A stretch of 64,000 bases of DNA, taken from positions 231,185 through 295,184 of the forward strand of contig NZ_LMSM01000008.1 in assembly GCF_001428125.1 (NCBI RefSeq), read 5' to 3'. The notes beneath the pieces are model-generated. The model did no database searches. It worked only from the letters and a program-made list of their open reading frames with translations, and had not been told where the DNA came from. Numbering within the stretch: position 1 is the first letter of the stretch; each line of letters opens with the position of its first letter. Origin of the DNA: Nocardioides sp. Soil774 (GTDB lineage Bacteria > Actinomycetota > Actinomycetes > Propionibacteriales > Nocardioidaceae). This document shows positions 53,301 to 62,435 of this stretch, piece by piece. The position numbers and the translations under genes are program-made.

Positions 53301-53726
53301 ATGAGGTTGTCCGAGGAAACCGCCCGATCCCGGCTCGAGGAGCACGTGCACGGCGTGTTCGCCACCCTGCACCCCGAGCGTGGACCCGACCCGCAACCGG
53401 TCGTCTACGCGATCCACGACGGCCACGTCGGCGTGCCGATCGACTCGGTGAAGCCGAAGGCGTCCTCCCGCCTCCAGCGCGAGGACAACCTGGCCGCCGA
53501 CCCGCGCGGGTCGCTGCTGGTCGAGCACTGGGACGCCGAGGACTGGTCGCGGTTGTGGTGGGTGCGCGCCGACACCGAGCACGTGCCCGATCCGGACCGG
53601 TCGCTGGTGGACGCCCTGGCGGACCGGCTGGCCACCACCGTGCCGCAGTACGCCGACAAGCCGTTCCACCGGGTGCTGGTCTGCCGCATCGTCAAGGTGA
53701 CGGGCTGGTCGGCCAGCGAGGACTGA
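53301..53726 (+). CDS. PPOX-class F420-dependent enzyme, Rv0121 family
   Basis: A 141-residue split-barrel flavin/deazaflavin-binding protein. LSEETARSRLEEHVHGVFATLH, YAIHDGHVGVPIDSVKPK and NLAADPRGSLLVEHWDAEDWSRL match the Rv0121-type F420 family, which is often linked to F420 genes. ATG 53301 has TGGAG upstream. It converges on fbiD, with 3 bp between the stops. Confidence 0.88.
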   Translation: MRLSEETARSRLEEHVHGVFATLHPERGPDPQPVVYAIHDGHVGVPIDSVKPKASSRLQREDNLAADPRGSLLVEHWDAEDWSRLWWVRADTEHVPDPDRSLVDALADRLATTVPQYADKPFHRVLVCRIVKVTGWSASED

Positions 53727-53729
53727 GGC

Positions 53730-54401
53730 TCAACGAGCCCCGACGACCGTGCGGATCTCGAGGACGCCGCGGGCCGCGGCGCGGGTGTGCGGCCCGACGC
53801 CGAGCGCGCAGGCGGCGCGCAGGTCGTCGACGGTGTCGATGTCGTGGCGCGCGCCCCGCGGCGCGCCGTCGATCGCGCGCAGCCCGAGGACCCGGTGCCG
53901 CGCCGCCGAGGCGGGCCCGTAGCGCGTGCGCACCGCGAGCCCCGGTGCGTGCACGACGAAGGTGGTGCCGGTGCCGGCCCGGTCCGGCACGAACACCCCC
54001 CGCCCGGGATCGGCGGCCGCCTCCCGCAGGACCCCGGAGACGTCAGCGGGAGTGAGGCAGGGCAGGTCCGCGGGCACCACGGCGATGCCCGAGCCGGGAC
54101 GCCAGGTGGAGGCCGCGCGCGCGCCGTCGCGCACGGCGGGCCGCATGCCGGCGCCCCGGTCCGGCGCGACCTGGGCACCGAGTCGACGTACGCGTCGCGC
54201 GACCTCGGCGTCGCACGTCACCACCAGCACGCCGCCCACCTCGGGGCAGCCTGCGAGCGCCGCGACCGTGTCGAGCGCGAAGGTGAGGGCCAGCGCGCGA
54301 CGGTGCGCTGCCGGCAGCGCGAGGCGCGACTTCGCCAGGGCGAGCGGCTTCACCGGCACCACAGCGGTCACGCCGGGGCTCTCCGTGCGGGTCGCGCTCA
54401 C
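53730..54401 (-). CDS. fbiD: phosphoenolpyruvate/2-phospholactate guanylyltransferase FbiD (CofC)
   Basis: A 223-residue nucleotidyltransferase-fold enzyme. VVPVKPLALAKSRLA is the nucleotide loop, VVPADLPCL the metal site, and HDIDTVDDLR the closing motif. In actinobacteria FbiD couples GTP to phosphoenolpyruvate to make the side-chain precursor added to FO. GTG 54401 lies 4 bp after the stop of a histidine kinase gene, so it is the third gene of a regulator-kinase-fbiD operon. fbiA and fbiB are not in this window. Confidence 0.92.
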   Translation of the reverse strand: MSATRTESPGVTAVVPVKPLALAKSRLALPAAHRRALALTFALDTVAALAGCPEVGGVLVVTCDAEVARRVRRLGAQVAPDRGAGMRPAVRDGARAASTWRPGSGIAVVPADLPCLTPADVSGVLREAAADPGRGVFVPDRAGTGTTFVVHAPGLAVRTRYGPASAARHRVLGLRAIDGAPRGARHDIDTVDDLRAACALGVGPHTRAAARGVLEIRTVVGAR

Positions 54402-54405
54402 GGGG

Positions 54406-55752
54406 TCACCGGTCGGCCCGCGGGAGGCGCAGCCTCATCGTCGTGCCGGTCGGGCCCGAGCGCGCCACCTCGAGCTCGCCGCCCATCGCCCCCACCAGAC
54501 CGTGCGCCAGGCCGAGCCCGAGGCCGATGCTCTCCTCCTGCGCTCCCTCGTCCGCCGCGACGGTCGGCGTCCGCGCGGGGTCGTCGGCGCGGCGCGCGAA
54601 CGGGGTGAAGACACGGTCGAGGAGGTCGGGCGGGATGCCCGGTCCGTCGTCCTCCACGAGCACCGGCAGGCGCTCGTCGTCGGCGTCCGCGCACACCCGC
54701 ACCTCGACCCGGCCACCGACGTGGCCGTGCCGGATGGCGTTGGTGACGAGGTTGAGCAGCACCTGGCGCAGCCGTCGACGGTCAGCGAGCACGGCGTCGT
54801 CCCCGGCGCGGTCGGCGCTGCCCCGCTCGAGCACCAGCGTGACCTGGCGCCCCTCGGCGCGCGCCGACAGCAGGCCGAACACCTCGGCCACCGCGTCACC
54901 CACGTGCACCGGCTCGAGCGCCAGCGGGAGCGCGTTGGCCTCCAGCCGGCTCATGTCGAGGACGTCGGAGAGCAGGTCCATCACGTGCCCGGCCGCGGCG
55001 GCGATGTGGCCCAGCGCCTCGCGCCGGCGGGCGTCGTCGAGGTCCATCGTGCCGAGCAGCTCGGCGAAGCCGACGATCGCCTGGATCGGCGTACGTGCCT
55101 CGTGGCCGACCGCCGCCAGCAGCTCGGACTTGGCGTGCGAGAGCTCCTCGGCCGTGCGGCGCGCGGTCTCCGCCTCCAGGCGCGCCCGACCGTCCTCGAG
55201 CAGGCGGGCGTGGCCGATCGCGATCGAGGCGAGGTGGGTGAAGCGGTCCACGAGCAGCTGCTCGCGACTGGACGGCGCGTGGGGACGGCGGTGGTAGACC
55301 GCGAACGTGCCGACGGGTCGCCCGTCGTCGCCGTCGATCGGCGTGGACCAGCAGCTGCGCAGCCCCGCGCCGGTGGCGGCGTCGCGGTAGCCGGTCCACC
55401 GCACGTCGGTGAGCACGTCGGCGGCCACGACCGGGGCGTTGGTGGCAGCGGCCGTCCCGCAGGACCCGGCACCCTCGCCGATCGCCATCCCGTCGATCGC
55501 GGCGACGTAGGCCGGGGGCAGGCTGGGGGCGGCACCGTGGTGCAGGGTGCCGTGCGCACGGTCGAGCAGCAGCACCGAGCAGCGGGCACCGGGCATCAGG
55601 TCCTCGAGCGAGGTGAGGATCCCGGTGAGCACCTCCCGGAGCGGGGCGGCGCGGGCGATGAGCTCGAGCACCTCGGTCTGGCGGCCCATCAGCTCGCGCA
55701 CGTCCTCGGGCCTCAGCTCGGCGTGCGGGCGCCTCGGCTCGAGCGCGGTCAT
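54406..55752 (-). CDS. GAF-domain sensor histidine kinase
   Basis: A 448-residue kinase without a membrane segment. Residues about 40-180 form a GAF domain (VLTGILTSLEDLMPGARCSVLLLD, GEGAGSCGTAA, SCWSTPI). The phospho-accepting His lies in GHEARTPIQAIVGFAELL (about residue 220). The ATPase domain has NLVTNAIRHG, EDDGPGIPPD and GLGLGLAHGL. A cytoplasmic GAF sensor suggests an internal ligand, redox state or flavin. Its ATG overlaps the stop of the response regulator (ATGA), and fbiD follows. Confidence 0.92.
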   Translation of the reverse strand: MTALEPRRPHAELRPEDVRELMGRQTEVLELIARAAPLREVLTGILTSLEDLMPGARCSVLLLDRAHGTLHHGAAPSLPPAYVAAIDGMAIGEGAGSCGTAAATNAPVVAADVLTDVRWTGYRDAATGAGLRSCWSTPIDGDDGRPVGTFAVYHRRPHAPSSREQLLVDRFTHLASIAIGHARLLEDGRARLEAETARRTAEELSHAKSELLAAVGHEARTPIQAIVGFAELLGTMDLDDARRREALGHIAAAAGHVMDLLSDVLDMSRLEANALPLALEPVHVGDAVAEVFGLLSARAEGRQVTLVLERGSADRAGDDAVLADRRRLRQVLLNLVTNAIRHGHVGGRVEVRVCADADDERLPVLVEDDGPGIPPDLLDRVFTPFARRADDPARTPTVAADEGAQEESIGLGLGLAHGLVGAMGGELEVARSGPTGTTMRLRLPRADR

Positions 55753-56483
55753 TCGTCGTCCACCAGCTGGTAGCCGACCCCGCGCACCGTGCGCAGCAAC
55801 CGCGGGCTCGAGGGGTCGGCCTCGAGCTTGAGGCGCAGCCGGTGCACGTGCTCGGTGACGGTCGCCTCGCCCAGCCACTCCGAGGAGGAGTTCCAGACGC
55901 GGTCGAGGAGCTGGCTGCGGGTGAAGACGTGACGCGGGTGCGTGGCCAGGAACGCCAGGAGGTCGAACTCCTTGGGGGTGAGCTCCACCTCGAGCCCGTC
56001 CAGCACCACCCGGCGGCAGGCCGGCTCGATGCGCAACAGCCCCACCACGACGGCCTCGTCGGCAGTCTCCGGGGTCGTCCGGCGCAGCACCGAGCGCACC
56101 CGCGCGGCGAGCTCGCCGGGCGAGAACGGCTTGACCAGGTAGTCGTCGGCACCGAGGTCCAGGCCGACGATGCGGTCGGTCTCGCCGTTGCGACCCGAGA
56201 GCACGATGATCGGCGTGTCGGAGCGCCCCGACCTGCCGCCACGCACCGAGCGCAGCACGTCGAGCCCGCCCAGCCCGGGCAGCGACAGGTCCAGCACGAC
56301 CAGCGTCGGGTGGTCGTCGCGGATGCGGCGCAGGGCGGTCGGACCGTCGTCGGCCTCGACCACCCGGTAGCCGGCGTCGTCGAGCTGCCACCGCACGACC
56401 GTGCGGATGGCGGCGTCGTCGTCGACGACGAGCACGACCGGGGCCTTGGCGTCGGCGACGCGGTCGGAACCGGGCTGGCTCAT
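55749..56483 (-). CDS. OmpR-family response regulator
   Basis: A 244-residue regulator with an intact receiver (VVLVVDDDAAIRTV acidic pair; phospho-Asp in LVVLDLSLPG; Lys in YLVKPF) and an OmpR-type winged helix (LTPKEFDLLAFLATHPRHVFTRSQLLDRVW). It is first in the regulator-kinase-fbiD operon. The region upstream of it, shared with fbiC, holds three 11-bp-spaced direct repeats, as expected for an OmpR-family dimer or tetramer site. Confidence 0.93.
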   Translation of the reverse strand: MSQPGSDRVADAKAPVVLVVDDDAAIRTVVRWQLDDAGYRVVEADDGPTALRRIRDDHPTLVVLDLSLPGLGGLDVLRSVRGGRSGRSDTPIIVLSGRNGETDRIVGLDLGADDYLVKPFSPGELAARVRSVLRRTTPETADEAVVVGLLRIEPACRRVVLDGLEVELTPKEFDLLAFLATHPRHVFTRSQLLDRVWNSSSEWLGEATVTEHVHRLRLKLEADPSSPRLLRTVRGVGYQLVDDE

Positions 56484-56533
56484 GTGTGAAGGACACCACA
56501 GCGCGCCGCGCAAATCACTGCCTCGGCCCGACT

Positions 56534-56566
56534 CGTTGTGGCGGCGTTGAGAATCCGTTGGTCCGT
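56534..56566. promoter_or_regulatory. three CGTTG direct repeats, 11-bp spacing
   Basis: CGTTG occurs at 56534-56538, 56545-56549 and 56556-56560, exactly one helical turn apart (11 bp). They lie between the OmpR-type regulator and fbiC. OmpR-family proteins typically bind such spaced direct repeats. They sit 24-50 bp upstream of the candidate fbiC -10 (CACACT, 56584-56589), an activator position. Confidence 0.65.
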
Positions 56567-56595
56567 CAGTGAGGCGCAGGCCACACACTGGTGTC

Positions 56596-56619
56596 ATGCA
56601 CCCCGGTGACCCCGCATGA
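56596..56619 (+). CDS. leaderless mini-ORF MHPGDPA coupled to fbiC
   Basis: ATG 56596 lies 6 nt after CACACT (56584-56589), as in other leaderless starts here. Seven codons (MHPGDPA) end in TGA 56617-56619, which overlaps the fbiC ATG as ATGA. Ribosomes finishing it could restart on fbiC, whose own ribosome site (GGTGA) is weak. Confidence 0.45.
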   Translation: MHPGDPA

Positions 56620-58991
56620 CGGCACTGGTCGACCTCTCGACCCCCGAGCTCCTCGACCGCGCCTCGCGACGGCGCGACGAGCTCTTCGGGACGCGGGTCA
56701 CCTACTCCCCCAAGGTCTTCATCCCGCTGACCAAGCTGTGCCGCGACCGCTGCGGCTACTGCACCTTCGCGGAGTCCCCGCGCACGGCCGCGGCGCCGTA
56801 CCTCGAGCCCGCCGAGGTCCTCGCCATCGCCTCCCAGGGCGCGGCCGCGGGCTGCCACGAGGCCCTCTTCACCCTGGGCGAGGCCCCGGAGCTGCGCTAC
56901 CCGGCAGCCGCCGAGTGGCTCGCCGCGCGCGGCCACGCCTCGACCGTGTCCTACCTCACCGAGGTCGCGGCGCTGGTGCTCGGCGAGACCGGGCTGCTGC
57001 CCCACGCCAACGCCGGTGCGCTCGGTCGCGACGACCTCGCGCTGCTCCGTACGACGTGCGCCTCGCAGGGGATGATGGTCGAGAGCCTGCGCCCCGACCT
57101 GGCCGCCCACCGCGGCGCCCCCGACAAGGAGCCGGCCCGCAGGCTCGCCACGCTCGACCTCGCCGGGCGGCTCGCCATCCCGTTCACCACCGGCATCCTC
57201 GTCGGGATCGGCGAGAGCGAGACCGACCGCCTCGAGGCGCTGGAGGCGATCGCCGCCTCCCACCTGCTGCACGGCCACGTGCAGGAGGTGATCGTGCAGA
57301 ACTTCCTGCCCAAGCCGGGGACTGCGATGCGCGACGCCGCCCCGTGCTCCCACGAGGACCACGTCCGCGCGATCGCACTGGCGCGGCTGGTGCTGCCCGA
57401 CGACGTGCACGTGCAGGCCCCGCCCAACCTGTCGGCCCCCGAGGACCTCGCCGGCCTGCTGGCGGCGGGCATCGACGACTGGGGCGGCGTCTCGCCGGTG
57501 ACCGCCGACCACGTCAACCCCGAGCGGCCGTGGCCCTCGCTCGACGTGCTGCGCGCGGCCACCGAGGCGGGCGGGCACCAGCTGGCACCGCGGCTGACGA
57601 CCTACCCGTCGCACGCCGCCGCCCCCGAGCGGTGGCTCGATCCAGCGGTGCGCTTCCCGGTGCTCGACCGCGCCGACGCCGACCTGCTCGGCCGCGACGA
57701 CCCGGGGGCGCTGTGGCCCGAGCGGCACCGCGACGCCGCCAACGTCGGCACCGGGGCCGAGGTCGTGCAGATCGGCCGGCGCTCCACGGCGTGGTTCTCC
57801 GGCGCCGGGGTCGACCCGGTCGACGTGGTGGGTGCCCACTCCGAGGCCGCGCTCGCGGTGACCGGGCGGGTGCGCGAGGTGCTGGACGGCGTACGACTGG
57901 GGCAGGAGGTGGGCGCCGAGGAGCTCGAGGCCCTCTTCGCCGCGCGCGGGGCCGAGGTCGCCGCGGTGGCCGCCGCCGCCGACGAGGTGCGACGACGGGT
58001 CGTCGGCGACGAGGTGACCTACGTGGTCAACCGCAACATCAACTACACCAACGTCTGCACCTACAAGTGCACGTTCTGCGGCTTCTCCAAGGGCCCGCTG
58101 TCGCTCAACCTGCGCGGCGCCCCCTACCTGCTCACCCTCGACGACGTCGCCGACCGCAGCGAGGAGGCCGCCGCTCTCGGCGCGACCGAGGTCTGCCTGC
58201 AGGGAGGCATCCACCCGAGCTTCGACGGTGACTTCTACGTCGACGTGACCCGGGCGGTGCACGAGCGGGTGCCGGACATCCACATCCACGGCTTCACCGC
58301 GCTGGAGGTGCTCGAGGGCTCACGGCGCCTCGGCGAGCCGCTCGAGAGCTACCTGCTCCGGCTCAAGGACGCCGGGTTGCGGTCGCTGCCGGGCACGGCC
58401 GCGGAGATCCTCGACGACGAGGTCCGCGCGGTGCTGTGCCCGGACAAGGTCACCACCGAGGAGTGGCTCGAGGTGCACCGCGTCGCGCACTCGGTGGGCC
58501 TGCGCAGCAACGTGACGATGATGTTCGGCTCGATCGAGCGCCCGCACCACTGGGTGCGCCACCTGCTGCGCACGCGCGCGCTGCAGCGGGAGACCGGGGG
58601 GTTCACCGAGTTCGTCGGGCTGCCGTTCGTGCACATGGCCGCGCCCATCTACCTCAAGCGCGGCGCGCGGCGCGGACCGACGTGGCGCGAGACGGTGCTG
58701 GTGCACGCGGTGGCCCGCATCGCGTACGCCGACGACATCGCCCACGTGCAGGCATCGTGGGTCAAGCTCGGGCCGGTGGGCGCCGGGCAGCTGCTGGCCG
58801 CGGGCGTCGACGACCTCGGCGGGACGCTGATGGACGAGAACATCAGCCGCGCCGCCGGCGCCAGCCACGGCCAGGGCCTCACCCCCGACGACCTGGCCGC
58901 GATCGCCCGCCGGGCCGGGCGTCCGCTGCGCCAGCGCAGCACGCTCTACGGCGAGGTGGTCGCGCGGGTCGCCGCCGCGGTGGTCGGGTGA
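56616..58991 (+). CDS. fbiC: FO synthase, fused CofG/CofH (FbiC)
   Basis: A 791-residue two-domain radical SAM enzyme. The CofG domain (about 1-390) has the cluster motif CRDRCGYC (Cys42, Cys46, Cys49). The CofH domain (about 440-791) has CTYKCTFC (Cys481, Cys485, Cys488). Together they join tyrosine to 5-amino-6-ribitylamino-uracil to make FO, the deazaflavin core of F420. It is followed, with a TGATG overlap, by ribA, which supplies the riboflavin-pathway precursor. It diverges from the regulator-kinase-fbiD operon. Confidence 0.96.
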   Translation: MTALVDLSTPELLDRASRRRDELFGTRVTYSPKVFIPLTKLCRDRCGYCTFAESPRTAAAPYLEPAEVLAIASQGAAAGCHEALFTLGEAPELRYPAAAEWLAARGHASTVSYLTEVAALVLGETGLLPHANAGALGRDDLALLRTTCASQGMMVESLRPDLAAHRGAPDKEPARRLATLDLAGRLAIPFTTGILVGIGESETDRLEALEAIAASHLLHGHVQEVIVQNFLPKPGTAMRDAAPCSHEDHVRAIALARLVLPDDVHVQAPPNLSAPEDLAGLLAAGIDDWGGVSPVTADHVNPERPWPSLDVLRAATEAGGHQLAPRLTTYPSHAAAPERWLDPAVRFPVLDRADADLLGRDDPGALWPERHRDAANVGTGAEVVQIGRRSTAWFSGAGVDPVDVVGAHSEAALAVTGRVREVLDGVRLGQEVGAEELEALFAARGAEVAAVAAAADEVRRRVVGDEVTYVVNRNINYTNVCTYKCTFCGFSKGPLSLNLRGAPYLLTLDDVADRSEEAAALGATEVCLQGGIHPSFDGDFYVDVTRAVHERVPDIHIHGFTALEVLEGSRRLGEPLESYLLRLKDAGLRSLPGTAAEILDDEVRAVLCPDKVTTEEWLEVHRVAHSVGLRSNVTMMFGSIERPHHWVRHLLRTRALQRETGGFTEFVGLPFVHMAAPIYLKRGARRGPTWRETVLVHAVARIAYADDIAHVQASWVKLGPVGAGQLLAAGVDDLGGTLMDENISRAAGASHGQGLTPDDLAAIARRAGRPLRQRSTLYGEVVARVAAAVVG

Positions 58992-59599
58992 TGCCGGTCC
59001 GGCGGGTCGTCGAGACCGTGCTCCCCACCGACGTCGGCGAGTTCCGCGCCCTCGGCCACCGCGACGAGGCGACCGGGCAGGAGCACCTCACGCTCGTGCG
59101 CGGCGACGTCGCCGGCGGAGTCGACGTACTGGTGCGGCTGCACTCGGAGTGCCTCACCGGCGACGCGTTCGCATCGGCACGCTGCGACTGCGGACCGCAG
59201 CTGCGCGCCTCGTTGGGACGGATCGCCGAGGAGGGCGCAGGGGTGGTGGTCTACCTGCGCGGCCACGAGGGCCGCGGCATCGGGCTGGTGGACAAGCTGC
59301 GGGCCTACGCCCTGCAGGACCTCGGCGCCGACACCGTCGACGCCAACCTCCGTCTCGGCCTGCCCGCCGACGCCCGTGACTACGGCGCCGGCGCCGCGAT
59401 CCTCGCCGACCTCGAGGTGAGCTCGGTGCGGCTGCTGACCAACAACCCCGACAAGGTGCGCGCGCTCACCGACGCGGGCATCGACGTGCGCGAGCAGGTG
59501 CCGCTGCTGACCCGGGTCACCCAGCACAACGTCGTCTACCTCCGCACCAAGCAGGAGCGGTTCGGCCACACCCTGCCCGACGTGCTGGCGCCCGGCTGA
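58991..59599 (+). CDS. ribA: GTP cyclohydrolase II
   Basis: A 202-residue GTP cyclohydrolase II. The zinc site is [20 protein letters not shown] (three Cys), [10 protein letters not shown] binds substrate, and LLTNNPDK is the C-terminal conserved segment. It catalyses the first step toward riboflavin and toward the ribitylaminouracil that FbiC consumes. It lacks a fused RibB domain. Its ATG shares an A with the fbiC TGA stop (TGATG), so the two are translated together; the organism may have another ribA in a riboflavin operon. Confidence 0.95.
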   Translation: MPVRRVVETVLPTDVGEFRALGHRDEATGQEHLTLVRGDVAGGVDVLVRLHSECLTGDAFASARCDCGPQLRASLGRIAEEGAGVVVYLRGHEGRGIGLVDKLRAYALQDLGADTVDANLRLGLPADARDYGAGAAILADLEVSSVRLLTNNPDKVRALTDAGIDVREQVPLLTRVTQHNVVYLRTKQERFGHTLPDVLAPG

Positions 59600-59711
59600 C
59601 ACCTGGGACAAACCCTTCCCCGAACGACGCGAAATATGTCGTCCCTCGGGAGGTGTTGTCGGCGTGCTTCCCCTACCAAGGTCGAAGCCACCGAACGAAA
59701 GGACATCACTC

Positions 59712-60566
59712 ATGGACATCGGTGACAGCTTCCAGAACACGACGGACGGGATATTCGCCTTCCTGCCCAACTTGGTGGGCGCCCTGCTCATCCTGCTCGT
59801 CGGCTACATCATCGCGAAGATCGTCTCCGGCATCGTGGGCAAGCTCCTCGACAAGGTGCACATCGACCAACGGCTCAACGAGAGCTCGGCGAGCAGGTAC
59901 GTCGACGCCGTGCTGCCGGGGGCCTCGCCGTCGAAGGGCATCGCCCGCGTCGTCTTCTGGCTGATCTTCATCTTCTTCATCACCGCCGCCATCGGGGCGC
60001 TCGGGATCCCGGCCGCCACGAGCTTCATGAACCAGGTGATGGCCTACCTGCCCAACGTGATCGTCGCGATCCTGATCTTCATCGTCGCGGCGCTGCTCTC
60101 CGGCGCCATCGCCGGCGCCGTCGTGAAGTTCATGGGGGACACGCCCACCGGCAAGATCGTCGGCACGGTGGCTCCCGCGGTGATCATGACGATCGCCTTC
60201 TTCATGATCCTCGAGCAGCTGCAGATCGCCCCCGAGATCGTCCGCATCGCCTTCACCGCGATCATGTTCGCCCTCGCGCTCGGCCTCGCGCTGGCCTTCG
60301 GCCTCGGTGGCCGCGAGCTGGCGGCCGACATGCTGCGCCAGGCCAAGGACAAGGGCTCCGACGCTGCCCGTCAGGCCAAGCAGGACGCCCAGACCGGCGC
60401 TGCCCGGGCTCGCGAGGAGGTCGGTCAGCACACCGGCTCGACCGGCTCGACCGGCTCGAGCGACTGGACCAGCTCCACGGCCCAGACCGGCTACACGCAG
60501 CCGGGCACCGGGTTCGACCCGGACGCCACGCAGCACATGCCGCCCCCGGCTCCGCCGACCCGCTGA
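59712..60566 (+). CDS. MscS-like/CmpX-type TM-helix membrane protein
   Basis: A 284-residue membrane protein. Residues about 14-38, 80-105, 113-138 and 155-205 are hydrophobic, with the TM-helix repeat pattern (ALLILLVGYIIAKIVSGIVGKLLDKV) of CmpX/mechanosensitive-channel relatives. It lacks the cytoplasmic beta domain of true MscS. The C-terminal 80 residues are polar and low-complexity (GSTGSTGSS, QTGYTQPG) and start with an amphipathic Ala/Lys helix. AAAGGA precedes ATG 59712. Confidence 0.82.
   Translation: MDIGDSFQNTTDGIFAFLPNLVGALLILLVGYIIAKIVSGIVGKLLDKVHIDQRLNESSASRYVDAVLPGASPSKGIARVVFWLIFIFFITAAIGALGIPAATSFMNQVMAYLPNVIVAILIFIVAALLSGAIAGAVVKFMGDTPTGKIVGTVAPAVIMTIAFFMILEQLQIAPEIVRIAFTAIMFALALGLALAFGLGGRELAADMLRQAKDKGSDAARQAKQDAQTGAARAREEVGQHTGSTGSTGSSDWTSSTAQTGYTQPGTGFDPDATQHMPPPAPPTR
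60432..60458 (+). repeat. three 9-bp tandem repeats in the coding tail
   Basis: ACCGGCTCG is repeated three times without error, encoding TGS units in the disordered tail of the CmpX-like protein. The copy number could vary between strains by slippage. Confidence 0.9.
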
Positions 60567-60575
60567 GCACCACAC

Positions 60576-60610
60576 GGCCCCGCCGACGACATCCAGTCGT
60601 GGGCGGGGCC
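60576..60610 (+). terminator. hairpin after the CmpX-like gene
   Basis: GGCCCCGCC (60576-60584) pairs with GGCGGGGCC (60602-60610), 9 bp, enclosing a partly self-complementary loop (ACGAC...GTCGT). It lies 10 bp after the stop and probably ends transcription. Confidence 0.65.
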
Positions 60611-60642
60611 TCGTGCTGTCCGTCGGCTGACACACTCACCGC

Positions 60643-60755
60643 GTGAGCGACCTGCCCCCAGCGTCGCCGACCTCGCGGAGCTGCTGCGCCGCGAGGCCGA
60701 GCACGCTGCACCTGGCCCGCGCGGGGTCAACCTCACGACCGTGCTGGAGCTGTGA
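60643..60755 (+). pseudogene. small frameshifted ORF
   Basis: GTG 60643 follows CACACT (60631-60636) by 6 nt, a leaderless start. The first codons read VSDLPP; the rest, with strong third-position G/C bias, is in another frame: SVADLAELLRREAEHA, then a segment ending TTVLEL before TGA 60753-60755. Adding one C to the C-run at 60655-60659 would restore one 37-codon ORF. It is either a sequencing slip in a homopolymer or a decayed small gene. The peptide is not recognised. Confidence 0.5.
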
Positions 60756-60764
60756 CGCCTGGGC

Positions 60765-62168
60765 TCAGCCCTGCGCCATGTCCACGAAGCGCGAGTAGTG
60801 CCCCTGGAAGGCGACCGTGAGGTCGCGGGTGGGGCCGTTGCGGTGCTTGGCCACGATGAGGTCGGCCTCGCCGGGGCGGGTCGACTCCTTCTCGTAGACG
60901 TCGTCGCGGTGCAGCAGGATCACCATGTCGGCGTCCTGCTCGAGCGAGCCGGACTCACGCAGGTCGCTCATCATCGGGCGCTTGTCGCCACGCTGCTCGG
61001 GACCACGGTTGAGTTGCGACAGCGCGATGATCGGGCACTCGAGCTCCTTGGCGAGGAGCTTGATGTTGCGGGAGAACTCCGAGACCTCGAGCTGGCGCGA
61101 CTCCACCTTCTTGCCCGAGCTCATCAGCTGCATGTAGTCGATGACGATGAGCTTGAGGTCGTGGCGCTGCTTGAGGCGACGGGCCTTGGCCCGGATCTCC
61201 ATCATCGTCATGTTGGGGCTGTCGTCGATGAACATCGGCGCACCCGAGACCTGACCCATCTTGCGGGCGAGCTTCTCCCAGTCGTCGTCGCGCATCGTGC
61301 CGTTGCGGATGTGGTTGAGCGGCACCTTCGCCTCCGCGGAGAGCAGGCGCATCATGATCTCCGAGCGCGTCATCTCGAGGCTGAAGAAGACGCTGGTGAG
61401 GTTGTTGTGGATCGACGCCGCACGGCAGAAGTCGAGAGCGAGGGTCGACTTCCCCATGGCAGGTCGAGCCGCGACGATGATCATCTGCCCGGAGTGCAGA
61501 CCGTTGGTGAGGTCGTCGAGGTCGGCGAAGCCGGTCGGCACGCCGTAGAGCCCGGCCTCGCGGTTGCCGATGGCCTCGATCTCGTCGAGGACGCCGCTCA
61601 TGATGTCGCTCAGCGGCGCGTAGTCGACGGCGGCGCGGCGGTCGGTGACCTTGTAGACCTCGGCCTGGGCGCTGTCGACCACGTCGTCGATCTGGCCCTC
61701 GCCGGCGTAGCCGAGGGCCGCGATGCGCGTGCCGGCCTCGACCAGGCGGCGCAGGATCGCCTTGTCGCGCACGATCTCGGCGTAGTAGCCGGCGTTGGCC
61801 GCGATGGGCACGTTGGCCGACAGGGTGTGCAGGTAGGGCGCGCCACCGATGCGCTGGAGCTCGCCGCGCTTCTGCAGCTCCGCGGCCACGGTGATCGGGT
61901 CGGCCGGCTCGCCGCGGCCGTAGAGGTCGATGATCGAGTCGTGGATGATCTCGTGGGCCGGGCGGTAGTAGTCCACGCCCTTGATGACGTCGACCACGTC
62001 GGCGATCGCGTCCTTCGACAGCAGCATCGAGCCCAGCACGCTCTGCTCCGCGGCGTTGTCCTGCGGAGGGGTGCGGTCACCGGCCGAGCGCGGCGAGTGA
62101 CCCGGCTCGTAGGCCGCGGGTCCGTCGCCCCAGGCCTCGTCGGTGTCGCCCTCGAAGGTGATGCTCAC
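60765..62168 (-). CDS. dnaB: replicative DNA helicase DnaB
   Basis: A 467-residue hexameric helicase. The N-terminal domain has PPQDNAAEQSVLGSMLLSKDAI, and the RecA-like domain has Walker A ARPAMGKST (about residue 220), Walker B LIVIDYMQLM and SQLNRGPEQR. There is no intein, unlike some mycobacterial dnaB genes. GTG 62168 has GAGGGGA 5 nt upstream and starts a short disordered segment before the domain. It unwinds DNA at the replication fork. The 507-bp region upstream has DnaA boxes. Confidence 0.96.
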   Translation of the reverse strand: MSITFEGDTDEAWGDGPAAYEPGHSPRSAGDRTPPQDNAAEQSVLGSMLLSKDAIADVVDVIKGVDYYRPAHEIIHDSIIDLYGRGEPADPITVAAELQKRGELQRIGGAPYLHTLSANVPIAANAGYYAEIVRDKAILRRLVEAGTRIAALGYAGEGQIDDVVDSAQAEVYKVTDRRAAVDYAPLSDIMSGVLDEIEAIGNREAGLYGVPTGFADLDDLTNGLHSGQMIIVAARPAMGKSTLALDFCRAASIHNNLTSVFFSLEMTRSEIMMRLLSAEAKVPLNHIRNGTMRDDDWEKLARKMGQVSGAPMFIDDSPNMTMMEIRAKARRLKQRHDLKLIVIDYMQLMSSGKKVESRQLEVSEFSRNIKLLAKELECPIIALSQLNRGPEQRGDKRPMMSDLRESGSLEQDADMVILLHRDDVYEKESTRPGEADLIVAKHRNGPTRDLTVAFQGHYSRFVDMAQG

Positions 62169-62346
62169 CGTGGTCCCCTCACTGTCCGTTCCCCGAGCCC
62201 TCGCCCACGACGGTAGGGCCGGGCACCGACATCGCCGGCACCGTGGCCACCGCCGTCGGCACACGTGCGCCGACCCAGCTCCGCGATCACTGGACGCGCG
62301 AGACCGTACGTCGTCGGGACCGTCCCGGGGAAGTCGGGAAGCCCAA

Positions 62347-62371
62347 GTTGTCCACAGGTTCTGTGGACAAC
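62347..62371. promoter_or_regulatory. inverted pair of DnaA boxes
   Basis: GTTGTCCACAG and CTGTGGACAAC face each other across GTT, each containing a perfect actinobacterial DnaA box (62348-62356 and 62362-62370). Partial complementarity extends the dyad to 62342-62376. Confidence 0.75.
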
Positions 62372-62426
62372 CTGGGCACTCAGGTGGACGACACGCCTGC
62401 ACCGGTGCACACGACGTGGAGGGGCC

Positions 62427-62435
62427 TGTGGACAA
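62427..62435 (-). promoter_or_regulatory. third DnaA box
   Basis: TGTGGACAA is a perfect DnaA box in reverse orientation, 56 bp beyond the inverted pair. Together with that pair it suggests DnaA control of dnaB or a replication-related locus. Confidence 0.65.
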
